From Cellulomonas chengniuliangii (lineage in GTDB: Bacteria > Actinomycetota > Actinomycetes > Actinomycetales > Cellulomonadaceae), in NCBI RefSeq assembly GCF_024508335.1, contig NZ_CP101988.1:2108001-2172000 (forward strand): DNA of 64,000 bases. The letters are read 5' to 3'. Made by a program: the position numbers and the translations under genes. A model generated the notes under the pieces. It made no database searches. It saw only the letters and a program-made list of their open reading frames with translations, and was not told the DNA's origin. Below, one piece after another: positions 37,426 to 46,844 of the stretch (the first letter of the stretch is position 1; every line of letters begins with the position of its first letter).

Positions 37426-37440
37426 CGAACGCTTGTGCGA
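37425..37440. promoter_or_regulatory. LexA box 2 of the lexA-LysM region
   Basis: TCGAAC-GCTT-GTGCGA has one mismatch in the right arm. Boxes 1 and 2 are exactly 15 bases centre to centre, so two LexA dimers could bind side by side. Confidence 0.65.
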
Positions 37441-37476
37441 TGTCTACCACCTCGCCCGGGGGATGTCGAGACTCGC

Positions 37477-37492
37477 TCGAACAGATGTTTGA
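37477..37492. promoter_or_regulatory. LexA box 3, autoregulation of lexA
   Basis: TCGAAC-AGAT-GTTTGA has one mismatch in the right arm and overlaps the -35 element of the lexA promoter. Confidence 0.82.
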
Positions 37493-37517
37493 TCGAAAGG
37501 CCCCGCTCCCCTAGGCT
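37489..37517 (+). promoter_or_regulatory. lexA promoter
   Basis: A -35 TTGATC (37489-37494) and a -10 TAGGCT (37512-37517) are separated by 17 bases. The transcript would start about 95 bases before the GTG. LexA box 3 covers the upstream edge. Confidence 0.65.
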
Positions 37518-37620
37518 GGCGCAGCAGGCGACAGACCATCACGAGGCGCTGACACGGGACCCCCGGTCGGCCTAACGGCGGCGGCGCCGGAGCACAGACG
37601 ACGGACTGGGGAGGCCAACG

Positions 37621-38469
37621 GTGGGCAGCGACGGCAGGACGGTCGACGACGACCTCGCAGGGCAGACAGCCGCGCCGCAGCGCGCCTCCGAATCGGGGGC
37701 GGGCGCGCAGGCCGTCGAGGACCTCGGGCCTATGGGCGCGGCGCCCGCCGGCAAGGTCGCCCTCGCCGTGGTGGGCACGCCCGCGCCTGAGGCTGGTGAC
37801 GAGCTCACGCCGCGGCAGCGGCTCGTGCTGGAGACCGTGCGTGCCGCCGTCGAGTCCCGCGGCTACCCGCCGAGCATGCGGGAGATCGGGGAGGCCGTCG
37901 GCCTGACCAGCCCGTCGAGCGTCAAGCACCAGCTCATGTCGCTCGAGCGCAAGGGCTACCTCCGCCGCGACCCGAACCGCCCGCGGGCCATCGAGGTCGT
38001 CCAGCGTGACGACTCGCGTGGCGTGCAGCGCTGGACCGCCCCGCAGCCGCCGCACGTCGACCTCGCGGCGGTCGGGCAGGACGAGGCCGCCCCGACCCCC
38101 ACCTACGTCCCCCTCGTGGGCAGGATCGCGGCGGGCGGGCCCATCCTGGCCGAGCAGGTCGTCGAGGACGTCTTCCCGCTCCCCCGCCAGCTCGTGGGCG
38201 ACGGCGAGCTCTTCTTGCTCAAGGTCGCCGGCGACTCGATGATCGACGCCGCCATCTGCGACGGGGACTGGGTCGTGGTGCGACGCCAGCCCGTCGCGGA
38301 GAACGGCCAGATCGTGGCCGCGATGATCGACGGCGAGGCCACGGTGAAGACGTTCAAGAGGGCTGACGGCCATGTGTGGCTGCTGCCGCACAACGCGGCC
38401 TACGCGCCTATCCTCGGCGACGAGGCGCAGGTCCTGGGCCGGGTCGTGAGCGTGCTCCGCAGCCTCTGA
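37621..38469 (+). CDS. lexA: SOS repressor LexA
   Basis: Repressor of the SOS regulon that cleaves itself when RecA filaments form on single-stranded DNA. The 282-residue product has a wHTH domain ([12 protein letters not shown] to [16 protein letters not shown], about 62-123), the cleavage site Ala171-Gly172 in [10 protein letters not shown], and the catalytic pair Ser206 (GDSMID) and Lys243 (EATVKTFKR). Most LexA proteins are 200-240 residues; the first ~58 residues form a low-complexity extension. A GTG at 37621 is the upstream limit used; an internal start such as the ATG near residue 38 (LGPMGAAP) is possible. Confidence 0.95.
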   Translation: MGSDGRTVDDDLAGQTAAPQRASESGAGAQAVEDLGPMGAAPAGKVALAVVGTPAPEAGDELTPRQRLVLETVRAAVESRGYPPSMREIGEAVGLTSPSSVKHQLMSLERKGYLRRDPNRPRAIEVVQRDDSRGVQRWTAPQPPHVDLAAVGQDEAAPTPTYVPLVGRIAAGGPILAEQVVEDVFPLPRQLVGDGELFLLKVAGDSMIDAAICDGDWVVVRRQPVAENGQIVAAMIDGEATVKTFKRADGHVWLLPHNAAYAPILGDEAQVLGRVVSVLRSL

Positions 38470-38569
38470 CCCACCGCCGCCGGCACGACATGCGCCGTCA
38501 GCGGGCCTCGGCCAGGCTGGCGGCACACGGCCTCGCCGATCGGCCCGCAACGCGTGAAGGAGGGGCACG

Positions 38570-38797
38570 ATGCCTGGACGCATCCGAGATCCCAGGCCCG
38601 ACACCAGGGCCAGGCTCTCCGAGGCATTGCGCCGCGACGGCGACAGCACCCAGGAGCCGGCACGGAACTCCACCTCGACCGACGGGTACGAGGGATGGAC
38701 CGTGGACAACCTGCGGCGCCGCGCGGCCGAGGTCGGCATCGAGGGCCGCTCCACCATGCGCAAGGACGCGCTGATCGAGGCCCTCCGCTCCCGCTGA
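38570..38797 (+). CDS. Small protein with Rho_N/SAP-like C-terminal domain
   Basis: A 75-residue basic protein. The C-terminal half (WTVDNLRRRAAEVGIEGRST and RKDALIEALRS) has the LEM/SAP-like helix-extended-helix pattern of the Rho termination factor N-terminal domain, which binds nucleic acid. The N-terminal half is low-complexity. A very strong ribosome site, AAGGAGGGGCACG, precedes the ATG, which supports real translation. Function unknown; 100 bases after lexA in the same direction, so it could be cotranscribed with it. Confidence 0.75.
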   Translation: MPGRIRDPRPDTRARLSEALRRDGDSTQEPARNSTSTDGYEGWTVDNLRRRAAEVGIEGRSTMRKDALIEALRSR

Positions 38798-38809
38798 GCG
38801 ATGAGCGTG

Positions 38810-38837
38810 GCCCGCCGCGGGCTTCCCCGCAGCGGGC
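38810..38837. terminator. Terminator hairpin between the Rho_N-like gene and ldh
   Basis: GCCCGCCGCGGG (38810-38821) pairs with CCCGCAGCGGGC (38826-38837) around a CTTC tetraloop with one mismatch. It lies between convergent genes and could serve both. Confidence 0.6.
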
Positions 38838-38899
38838 TATCGGCGCCGGATCAGGCGGACCGGGGTGGCCTCCGCTCCGGAGGACAGCCCGGGCACTGA

Positions 38900-39967
<1,068 letters not shown>

Positions 39968-42142
39968 CTAGTTCGTGCCGGGCGAGTTCGTGACGGGAGA
40001 GGACGCGTCGAGACGCCGAAGCGCGGCGAGCGCGACCTCGCGGTCGGTCGTCCGCCAGAAGCCCGGGAGGGAACGGGCCAAGAACTCGCCATAGCGCGCG
40101 GTCGCGAGCCGGGGGTCCAGCATCGCGACGACGCCCCGGTCTGACGTCGATCGGATGAGCCGCCCCGCGCCCTGCGCGAGCAGCAACGCGGCATGCGTGG
40201 CCGACACCGACATGAACCCGTTGCCCCCTGCGGCGGCGACCGCGTCCGACCGCGCCGAGCGCACCGGGTCGTCGGGCCGCGGGAACGGGATCCGGTCGAT
40301 CAGCACCAGCTGGCATGAGGGGCCGGGCACGTCGACGCCCTGCCACAGGGACAGCGTGCCGAACAGGCAGGCCCGCTCGTCGGCGGCGAACTCCCGCACC
40401 AGGGTCGGCAGCTGGTCGTCCCCTTGCGCGAGCACCGGGACGTCGAGGCGCTCGCGCATCGCCTGGGCCACGGCGTCCGCGGCACGCCGCGAGGAGAACA
40501 GCCCGAGGGTGCGCCCACCCGCGGCGGTGATGAGCTCGGCGATCTCGTCGAGCTGGGCGTCGGTGGCGGGCTCGCGGCCCGGAGGCGGGAGCCGTCGCGC
40601 GATGTAGAGGATGCCCTGGCGCGCGTAGTCGAAGGGGCTGCCGACATCCAGCCCGTGCCACTTGGGCGCCGCCGGGTCGGCGGCCTTGCCCCCGCCCGCC
40701 GCGGGAGCAGCCCCGCTGGCGCCGGGCAGCCGGTCCGGCCCCGACGGCTCGGAGCCGGTGGAGACGTCCAGGCCCACCGATCGCGCCACTGACGTGAACG
40801 AGCCGCCGAGCGCGAGGGTCGCGGACGTCAGCACGGCTGAGCGCCCGGCGAAGAGGTTGGTGCGGATCAGCCCGTTCACGGCCAGCGGCGCGGCGTGCAG
40901 CCGGGTCATCGTCCCGCCGCGGGCGGCGCCGTCGCCTCGCGAGCACCACAGCACGGTGTGGCGGTTCTCCTCCGGGTCGCCGGCCATCCGCTCAGCGGTC
41001 TCGAACAGGGTCAGCATCGCGGACACGGCCATCTTCAGGCCACCGTCCGGGGAGCCCCCGGACGCGCGGCCCACCGCCTGGGCCGGCACGCCCTCGGGCT
41101 TCAGGTGGGACAGCAGCACACGGGCGGCGTCCCGCACCGCCCCCACCACCTCGAGCGCGGCAGGGGGCAGCCCGTCGGGGAACCGCCCCTCCGGCAGCTC
41201 CATGAGCACGGCGCCGAGGGCGATGCTCGCGGCGTCCAGGTCGGTCGTCGCGAGTCCCCCGTGCCTGCGGGCGAGCCGCGCGGCGTGCTCGATGACGCCC
41301 ACCGAGAGCTCGCCGGTGGCCTGCGCGGTCACCCGGTCGGTGAGCTCGTGGGCCTCGTCGACGATGAGCACCTCGTGCTCGGGCAGCACGTTGGGGGATC
41401 CGGAGGCTGCGATGCCGAGCATCGCGTGGTTGGTGACCACGACGTCCGCCTCGCGCGCCAGGCCCCGGGCGCGTTCGGGGAAGCACTCGGAGAGCATCGG
41501 GCACTTGCCGCCCAGGCACTCGAGGGACGTGACCGACACCTGGCGCCAGGCGCGCTCGCTGACGCCGGGGACCAGGTCGTCACGGTCTCCGGTGTCGGTC
41601 TCCTCCGCCCACTCGCGCAGGCGCACGACCTGCGCGCCGAGGTCCTCCGACGCCGGGCGGCCGCCGTGCCCTCGGGCCTCCGCCGGCTCGGGGGCGGGGT
41701 GGTCCGCGGCGCCGGCGTGGTCGCCCAGGTCGAACAGCGTGCCCGGCTCGTCGGACGGGTAGCCGCCGGCGACCTTGTGCACGCACACGTAGTTGTGCCA
41801 CCCCTTGAGCAGGGCGATCCGGGGGGTGCGTGGCAGCCGCGGGGCGAGCGCGTCGGCGACCAGCGGCAGGTCGCGCGTGATGACCTGGCGCTGCAGGGCC
41901 AGCGTCGCGGTGGACACGATCACCCGCTCGTCCTCGAGCACCGCGTGGCGCACGGCGGGCACGAGGTAGCCGAGGGACTTGCCCGTGCCCGTGCCCGCCT
42001 GGACCAGCAGGTGCTCACCGGCCTCGATGGTCGTCGCGACGGCGCGCGCCATCTCCTGCTGGCCCTCGCGCGGGGAGCCGCCGAGGGCACCGACCGCGAG
42101 GTCCAGGAGCTCGTCCACGGACGCAGCGGCAGGCTCAGGCAC
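39968..42142 (-). CDS. dinG: DinG/YoaA-type ATP-dependent DNA helicase
   Basis: XPD-like superfamily 2 helicase, 724 residues, with roles in resolving damaged or structured DNA. Motifs: REGQQEMARAV, Walker A QAGTGTGKSLGYLVP (about 48-62), STATLALQRQ, Fe-S cluster cysteines in NYVCVHK, LECLGGKCPM and LSECFPERA, the DEAH box LIVDEAHELTDRV and C-terminal motif GAGRLIRSTSDRG. Four cysteines in the right order imply an intact Fe-S cluster. GTG start overlaps nothing; 30 bases follow hflX. No LexA box was seen at this locus. Confidence 0.92.
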   Translation of the reverse strand: MPEPAAASVDELLDLAVGALGGSPREGQQEMARAVATTIEAGEHLLVQAGTGTGKSLGYLVPAVRHAVLEDERVIVSTATLALQRQVITRDLPLVADALAPRLPRTPRIALLKGWHNYVCVHKVAGGYPSDEPGTLFDLGDHAGAADHPAPEPAEARGHGGRPASEDLGAQVVRLREWAEETDTGDRDDLVPGVSERAWRQVSVTSLECLGGKCPMLSECFPERARGLAREADVVVTNHAMLGIAASGSPNVLPEHEVLIVDEAHELTDRVTAQATGELSVGVIEHAARLARRHGGLATTDLDAASIALGAVLMELPEGRFPDGLPPAALEVVGAVRDAARVLLSHLKPEGVPAQAVGRASGGSPDGGLKMAVSAMLTLFETAERMAGDPEENRHTVLWCSRGDGAARGGTMTRLHAAPLAVNGLIRTNLFAGRSAVLTSATLALGGSFTSVARSVGLDVSTGSEPSGPDRLPGASGAAPAAGGGKAADPAAPKWHGLDVGSPFDYARQGILYIARRLPPPGREPATDAQLDEIAELITAAGGRTLGLFSSRRAADAVAQAMRERLDVPVLAQGDDQLPTLVREFAADERACLFGTLSLWQGVDVPGPSCQLVLIDRIPFPRPDDPVRSARSDAVAAAGGNGFMSVSATHAALLLAQGAGRLIRSTSDRGVVAMLDPRLATARYGEFLARSLPGFWRTTDREVALAALRRLDASSPVTNSPGTN

Positions 42143-42172
42143 CGCGACAGCCTAGTCGCCGAGGCTGACGCC

Positions 42173-43726
42173 TCAGCCCGCGCGCACCGCCGCCTCGGCG
42201 AGCTCGGCGGCGAGGGACTCGTCGACGCGCCCGCGCAGCGCCGTCCCGGCCGGGGTGTGCTCCTCGGAGTCGATCTCGCCGTGCAGGTGGACCCGGTTCA
42301 CCAGGTCGCCCCGGTCGTAGGGGATCACCACGTCGACGGGGACGCCCGGGCGGGGCAGCTGGTCGGCGATGAGCGCCTGCAGCTCGTCGATGCCCTCACC
42401 GGTGTGCGCGGAGACGACGATCGCCCCGGGCTCCTGCGAGCGCAGTCGGGCGACGACGTCCGGCTGGGCGAGGTCGGCCTTGTTCAGCACGATGATCTCG
42501 GGGACGTCCATGGCGCCGGGGATGTCCGCGAAGACGTGGCGGACCGCGGAGATCTGGCCCTCCGGATCGGGGTGCGAGGCGTCGACGACGTGCAGCACGA
42601 GGTCGGCGTCGGCGACCTCCTCGAGGCTCGAGCGGAACGCCTCGACGAGCTGGTGCGGCAGCGAGCGCACGAACCCGACGGTGTCCGTCAGCGTGAACAC
42701 GCGGCCGTCAGCGGCCTCCGCGCGCCGGACCGTCGGGTCGAGGGTCGCGAACAGCGCGTTCTCGACCAGCACCCCGGCGCCGGTGAGGCGGTTGAGGAGC
42801 GACGACTTGCCGGCGTTGGTGTACCCGGCGATCGCCACCGACGGGATGGCGTGGCGCTTGCGGTTCGCGCGCTTGGTGACGCGCGCGGGCTCCATCGCGG
42901 CGATCTCGCGGCGCAGTTTGGCCATGCGGTCGCGGATGCGCCGCCGGTCGAGCTCGATCTTCGTCTCACCAGGACCGCGCGAGCCCATCCCGGCGCCCGC
43001 CCCGCCGACCTGGCCACCTGCCTGCCGGGACATCGAGTCACCCCAGCCGCGCAGCCGAGGCAGCAGGTACTCGAGCTGCGCGAGCTCGACCTGCGCCTTG
43101 CCCTCACGGGACTTGGCGTGCTGGGCGAAGATGTCGAGGATCAGCGCGGTCCGGTCGATCACCTTGACCCGGACGACGTCCTCGAGAGCTCGCCGCTGCG
43201 ACGGCGCCAGCTCGGCGTCGACCACGACGGTGTCAGCCCCGACGGCGGCGACGACGGACGCCAGCTCGGCGGCCTTGCCCGAGCCGAGGAACGTGCCGGG
43301 GTCGGGGTTGCGTCGCCGCTGCAGGAGGCCGTCGAGCACCTCGGACCCAGCCGTCTCGGCCAGGGCCGCGAGCTCGCGCAGGGAGATCTCCGCCTCTTCG
43401 GCGGTCGTCGCGCCCTCCTCGGAGGACGGCGCGCCCCAGATGCCGACCAGCACGACGCGCTCCAGCCGCAGCTGCCGGTACTCGACCTCGGTGACGTCCT
43501 CGAGCTCGGTGGACAGCCCGGCGACACGGCGCAAGGACGTGCGCTCCTCGAGCTCGAGCTGGTCGCCGTCATAACTCGAGTGGATGGTGCCGCCGTCATG
43601 CCGGGCGGTGCCGGCACGGGCGAGCACGCGCGCGACGACGTCGTCCGCCACCTCTTGAGCGCTGCGCGGCACGACGACCTCGTCGTTCTCTTCCTGGCGC
43701 GTCACGGGGTGCTGCGGGTCGTTCAC
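42173..43726 (-). CDS. hflX: Ribosome-associated GTPase HflX
   Basis: GTPase that splits stalled 70S ribosomes and aids rescue during heat or antibiotic stress. The 517-residue product has the HflX N-terminal domain (NPDPGTFLGSGKAAEL, DAELAPSQRRALE), the coiled region with GAGAGMGSRGPGETKIE, and the G domain: G1 AGYTNAGKSSLLN, G2/G3 DTVGFVRSLPHQL, G4 NKADLAQ. GTG at 43726 is chosen because GAGAGG stands six bases before it; a GTG at 43801 lacks a ribosome site. The 156-base gap to the divergent methyltransferase gene would hold both promoters. Confidence 0.94.
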   Translation of the reverse strand: MNDPQHPVTRQEENDEVVVPRSAQEVADDVVARVLARAGTARHDGGTIHSSYDGDQLELEERTSLRRVAGLSTELEDVTEVEYRQLRLERVVLVGIWGAPSSEEGATTAEEAEISLRELAALAETAGSEVLDGLLQRRRNPDPGTFLGSGKAAELASVVAAVGADTVVVDAELAPSQRRALEDVVRVKVIDRTALILDIFAQHAKSREGKAQVELAQLEYLLPRLRGWGDSMSRQAGGQVGGAGAGMGSRGPGETKIELDRRRIRDRMAKLRREIAAMEPARVTKRANRKRHAIPSVAIAGYTNAGKSSLLNRLTGAGVLVENALFATLDPTVRRAEAADGRVFTLTDTVGFVRSLPHQLVEAFRSSLEEVADADLVLHVVDASHPDPEGQISAVRHVFADIPGAMDVPEIIVLNKADLAQPDVVARLRSQEPGAIVVSAHTGEGIDELQALIADQLPRPGVPVDVVIPYDRGDLVNRVHLHGEIDSEEHTPAGTALRGRVDESLAAELAEAAVRAG

Positions 43727-43882
43727 ATGGGGCCTCTCGTCCGTGCTCCGCGTCGACCGCGAGCCACCGGGTCGACGCTCCGCCGGGTGATCCGACGACA
43801 CGTCCAGGGTGACACGCCGAAGGGCGGGGTCGCGACGCTATTCGCTGCGGGCAGAGGACCCAGCCCGCCCCGATAGGGTCAG

Positions 43883-44497
43883 GTGGTGACAGGGAACGAC
43901 CACTACTTCACCGCCAACCCGGCCTCGGCCGACGAACGGCGCACGCTCACGGTCCACCTCGCCGGACGCGATGTCGAGGTTGAGACCGCCGGTGGCGTCT
44001 TCTCCCCCGACCACGTCGACCTCGGCACCGGGGTGCTGTTGCGCACCGTCCCGGCGGTCCCCGGCTCCGGGGACGTGCTGGACCTCGGCTCCGGCTGGGG
44101 CCCGGTGGCGCTGTCGATGGCCCTCGAGTCGCCCGGCGCGCGCGTGTGGGCCGTGGACGTCAACGAGCGGGCCCTGGACCTGGTGCGCCGCAATGCCGAG
44201 CGGCTCGGCCTGGACAACGTGCGGGCAGTGCTCCCCGACGACGTCCCCGCCGACCTCGCGTTCGCGGCCATCTGGTCGAACCCGCCGATCAGGGTCGGGA
44301 AGGACTCGCTGCACGCATTGCTGCTGACGTGGCTGCCGCGGCTGGCGCCCGGCGCGGAGGCACACCTCGTGGTGGGCAAGAACCTGGGCGCGGACTCCCT
44401 CCAGCGGTGGATCGCCGAGCAGCTCGGGGACGCCGCGCACGTCGAGCGGATCGCGAGCGCGAAGGGGTTCCGGGTGCTGCGCGTGACCTCGCGCTGA
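43883..44497 (+). CDS. RsmC-like class I SAM-dependent methyltransferase
   Basis: A 204-residue protein equal to the C-terminal half of RsmC/RlmG-type rRNA guanine-N2 methyltransferases. It has GGVFSPDHVDLGT, SAM motif LDLGSGWGPVALSMA, acidic motif VWAVDVNERALDLVRRN and the catalytic SNPPIR motif typical of base N-methyltransferases acting on guanine. GHFYTANP-type start DHYFTANPAS is also conserved. Likely target is 16S rRNA but not certain. Two GTG codons (43883, 43886) can serve as start. Confidence 0.87.
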   Translation: MVTGNDHYFTANPASADERRTLTVHLAGRDVEVETAGGVFSPDHVDLGTGVLLRTVPAVPGSGDVLDLGSGWGPVALSMALESPGARVWAVDVNERALDLVRRNAERLGLDNVRAVLPDDVPADLAFAAIWSNPPIRVGKDSLHALLLTWLPRLAPGAEAHLVVGKNLGADSLQRWIAEQLGDAAHVERIASAKGFRVLRVTSR

Positions 44498-44510
44498 ATC
44501 TCGTCGCCGG

Positions 44511-44529
44511 AGGGCGCCGCAGGCGCCTT
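44511..44529. terminator. Terminator hairpin between convergent genes
   Basis: AGGGCGCC (44511-44518) pairs with GGCGCCTT (44522-44529) with one G-T pair and a three-base loop, between the methyltransferase and thioredoxin-like genes. Confidence 0.55.
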
Positions 44530-44533
44530 CGCC

Positions 44534-44899
44534 TCAGGCAGAGCTGGAACTCTCGAGGCTCCCGATCACCCGGGCGAGGGCCGCCCGGGCCTGGGCGAGC
44601 GTCGGGGCGCCCGTGGCGCGCACCCGCTCGGCGCCGTTCGCGTCCAGCACCAGCACCGTCGGCGTGGCCCGGATGCCCAGCCACTCCCCCAGCTCCAGGT
44701 GATCGGCGACGTCGATCTCGACGTGGGCCACACCCTCGTGCTGGTCGGCGACCTGGGCGAGCACGCGCCGGGCCGCCCGGCAGGGCAGGCAGAAGGCGCT
44801 CGACACCTGGACGAACGTCGCCCGCTGGCCCAGGCGGGCGCCCAGGTCGGCCGCGGTCAGGACCGCCTGACCGGGCTCCTGGCCGGCGCCGGCGCTCAT
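44534..44899 (-). CDS. Thioredoxin-like protein with CLPC active site
   Basis: A 121-residue thioredoxin fold protein. The redox motif is FCLPC with Cys37 and Cys40 instead of the usual WCGPC; the cis-Pro loop RATPTVLVLDANG is intact, so it can be a thiol-disulfide oxidoreductase of altered redox potential. No signal peptide. ATG overlaps the dapF stop (ATGA). It is the last gene of the dioxygenase-miaA-dapF operon; a link to MiaB-type tRNA modification or DapF cysteines is conceivable but unproven. Confidence 0.88.
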   Translation of the reverse strand: MSAGAGQEPGQAVLTAADLGARLGQRATFVQVSSAFCLPCRAARRVLAQVADQHEGVAHVEIDVADHLELGEWLGIRATPTVLVLDANGAERVRATGAPTLAQARAALARVIGSLESSSSA

Positions 44900-45885
44900 G
44901 CGCCCAGGGCCGCCAGGTCGACCTCGACGGCGGCGACCAGGACCGCCGGGCCGGCGAGCTCGACATGGCCACCGTCGAGCAGCCGCACGCGGACGGTGCC
45001 GCCAGGCACGTCGACGAGCCACACGTCCGGCGCGCCGTGCCCGGCCCACGTCCGCACGGCGAGCGCCGCAGCGCACGCCCCTGTCCCGCACGAGCGGGTC
45101 TCGCCCACGCCGCGCTCGTGGACGCGCATCCGCACCCGCCCGACGAGCGTGCCGTCGGGGGCGGCGCCCTCCCCGAGCGGGACGACGACCTCCACATTGG
45201 TGCCGTGCGGCGGCGCCGGGGAGACCGACGGCGCCCGGGTCAGGTCCACCGACTCCAGCTCGGCCTCGCCCGCGAGCGCCAGCACCGTGTGCGGGTTGCC
45301 GACGTCCACGCTCAGCGCGGGGCGGGCCACCTCCAGCCCGGCGACCACGACCTCGGAGTCGAATCCCGCGGCCTGCGCCGTGTCACCGCCCGGCAACGTC
45401 CACGCGCCCATGTCGACTGCGTACCAGACGCCACCGGGCGCGCCGGGCGCGGGCTCGCGGCGCACGTGCCGCACCCCCGCGCGGGTCCCGATCGTCAGGT
45501 CCCCGTCGGCCGGGTCCCACAACCCGAGGCTCGCCAGGTAGGCGGCGAAGACCCGCACCCCGTTGCCGCACATCTCCGCGATGGACCCGTCGGCGTTGCG
45601 GTAGTCCATGAACCACTGCGCCCGCGGGTCCTGCGTGAGGCTCGCAGCGCCCTCCGGCAGCGCCGAGCTCGCGACGAGGCGGATCACGCCGTCGCCGCCG
45701 ATCCCGGCGCGCCGGTCCGCGAGCGCGCGGACCAGGGCGTCGGTGAGGTCGAGCGCGCCGTCGCGGTCGTCGAGCAGCACGAAGTCGTTCTGCGTGCCGT
45801 GGCCCTTGGTAGCCGACAGCGTCGCGGGGGCGCTGAGGGGCACGGGCGCCCCGGTGGCGGCCAGGTCGGTGTCGGGACTGGTCAT
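44896..45885 (-). CDS. dapF: Diaminopimelate epimerase DapF
   Basis: Converts LL- to meso-diaminopimelate for lysine and peptidoglycan synthesis by a two-base cysteine mechanism. The 329-residue product contains both catalytic cysteines: Cys106 in EMCGNGVRVFA and Cys266 in RSCGTGACAAA, along with KGHGTQNDFVLLDD (27-40) and GNPHTVL. It is longer than E. coli DapF (274) because of a short N-terminal extension and loops, as in other actinobacteria. Overlaps miaA by four bases. Confidence 0.96.
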   Translation of the reverse strand: MTSPDTDLAATGAPVPLSAPATLSATKGHGTQNDFVLLDDRDGALDLTDALVRALADRRAGIGGDGVIRLVASSALPEGAASLTQDPRAQWFMDYRNADGSIAEMCGNGVRVFAAYLASLGLWDPADGDLTIGTRAGVRHVRREPAPGAPGGVWYAVDMGAWTLPGGDTAQAAGFDSEVVVAGLEVARPALSVDVGNPHTVLALAGEAELESVDLTRAPSVSPAPPHGTNVEVVVPLGEGAAPDGTLVGRVRMRVHERGVGETRSCGTGACAAALAVRTWAGHGAPDVWLVDVPGGTVRVRLLDGGHVELAGPAVLVAAVEVDLAALGA

Positions 45886-46844
45886 GAGCCCAGACTACGG
45901 CGCGGCTCCGGGTCGACGACGGGCGGCTCGAGCCGCCCCGCGTCGGCGGCGGCGACCAGCTCGAGGGCGTGGTCGACCAGGTCCGGGTCCTGCGCGTCGA
46001 GCCAGTGCACCCGGGGGTCGCGCCCGAACCACCCCATCTGCTTGCGCGCCAGGCGCCGGGTGCCCGCCGCGATCGCGTCGCGGGCCTCCTGCTCGCCGAG
46101 CTCGCCGTCCAGCAGGGCCAGCGTCTGCGCGTACCCGACGGCGCGGGCGGCGGTCCGGCCGAGGCCGTGCGCGGCGAGCGCGCGCACCTCGTCCACCAGC
46201 CCGGCGTCGAACATGCGCGCGACCCGGGACTCGATCCGCGCGTCGAGCACGGTCCGGTCGCAGTCCAGCCCGATCTGCAGCGCGGGGACCTCGTAGACGT
46301 GCTGCGGCAGGCTCGCCGAGTAGGGGCGGCCGGTGAGCTCGATGACCTCGAGCGCGCGGACCACCCGGCGGGCGTTGCGGGGCCCGATGCCGGCCGCCGC
46401 CGTCGGGTCGAGCCGCTCGAGCTCGGCGTGCAGCGCTCGCGACCCCTCGGCCTCGACGCGCTCCTCGAGCCGCGCGCGGACCTGCGGGTCGGTGCCCGGG
46501 AACTCCATCCGGTCGAACAGGGCCCGCACGTAGAGCCCCGAGCCGCCCACGGCCACGGGCCGGCGCCCGCGGCTCCCGATCTGGCGCAGATCCTCCCGCG
46601 CCGCGGTCTGGTAGTCGGCCACCGAGGCGTCCTCGAGCGGGTCGAGCACGTCGATCTGATGGTGCGGGATCCCCCGGCGCTCGGCCGGGGTGAGCTTGGC
46701 GGTCCCGACGTCCATCCCGCGGTAGAGCTGCATCGAGTCGGTGTTGACGATCTCCCCGTCGAGCCGCTCCGCGAGCGCGAGCCCGAGGTCCGACTTGCCC
46801 GTCGCGGTGGGCCCGACGATCGCGATGACGGTCGCGGCGCTCAT
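45882..46844 (-). CDS. miaA: tRNA dimethylallyltransferase MiaA
   Basis: Transfers a dimethylallyl group to A37 in tRNAs reading UNN codons, which MiaB then methylthiolates. The 320-residue product has the P-loop GPTATGKS (11-18), VNTDSMQLYRGMDVGTAKLT, PHHQIDVLDPLEDASVADYQ, GGSGLYVRAL and the C-terminal region RQMGWF-like KQMGWFGRDPRVHWLD. It overlaps dapF and the dioxygenase-fold gene by four bases each. Confidence 0.96.
   Translation of the reverse strand: MSAATVIAIVGPTATGKSDLGLALAERLDGEIVNTDSMQLYRGMDVGTAKLTPAERRGIPHHQIDVLDPLEDASVADYQTAAREDLRQIGSRGRRPVAVGGSGLYVRALFDRMEFPGTDPQVRARLEERVEAEGSRALHAELERLDPTAAAGIGPRNARRVVRALEVIELTGRPYSASLPQHVYEVPALQIGLDCDRTVLDARIESRVARMFDAGLVDEVRALAAHGLGRTAARAVGYAQTLALLDGELGEQEARDAIAAGTRRLARKQMGWFGRDPRVHWLDAQDPDLVDHALELVAAADAGRLEPPVVDPEPRRSLGS

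Noticed and set aside
40895-43876. A 993-codon plus-strand open frame opposite dinG and hflX
   Set aside because: Same shadow effect. It spans two real genes and their gap, and its translation has no recognisable domain.
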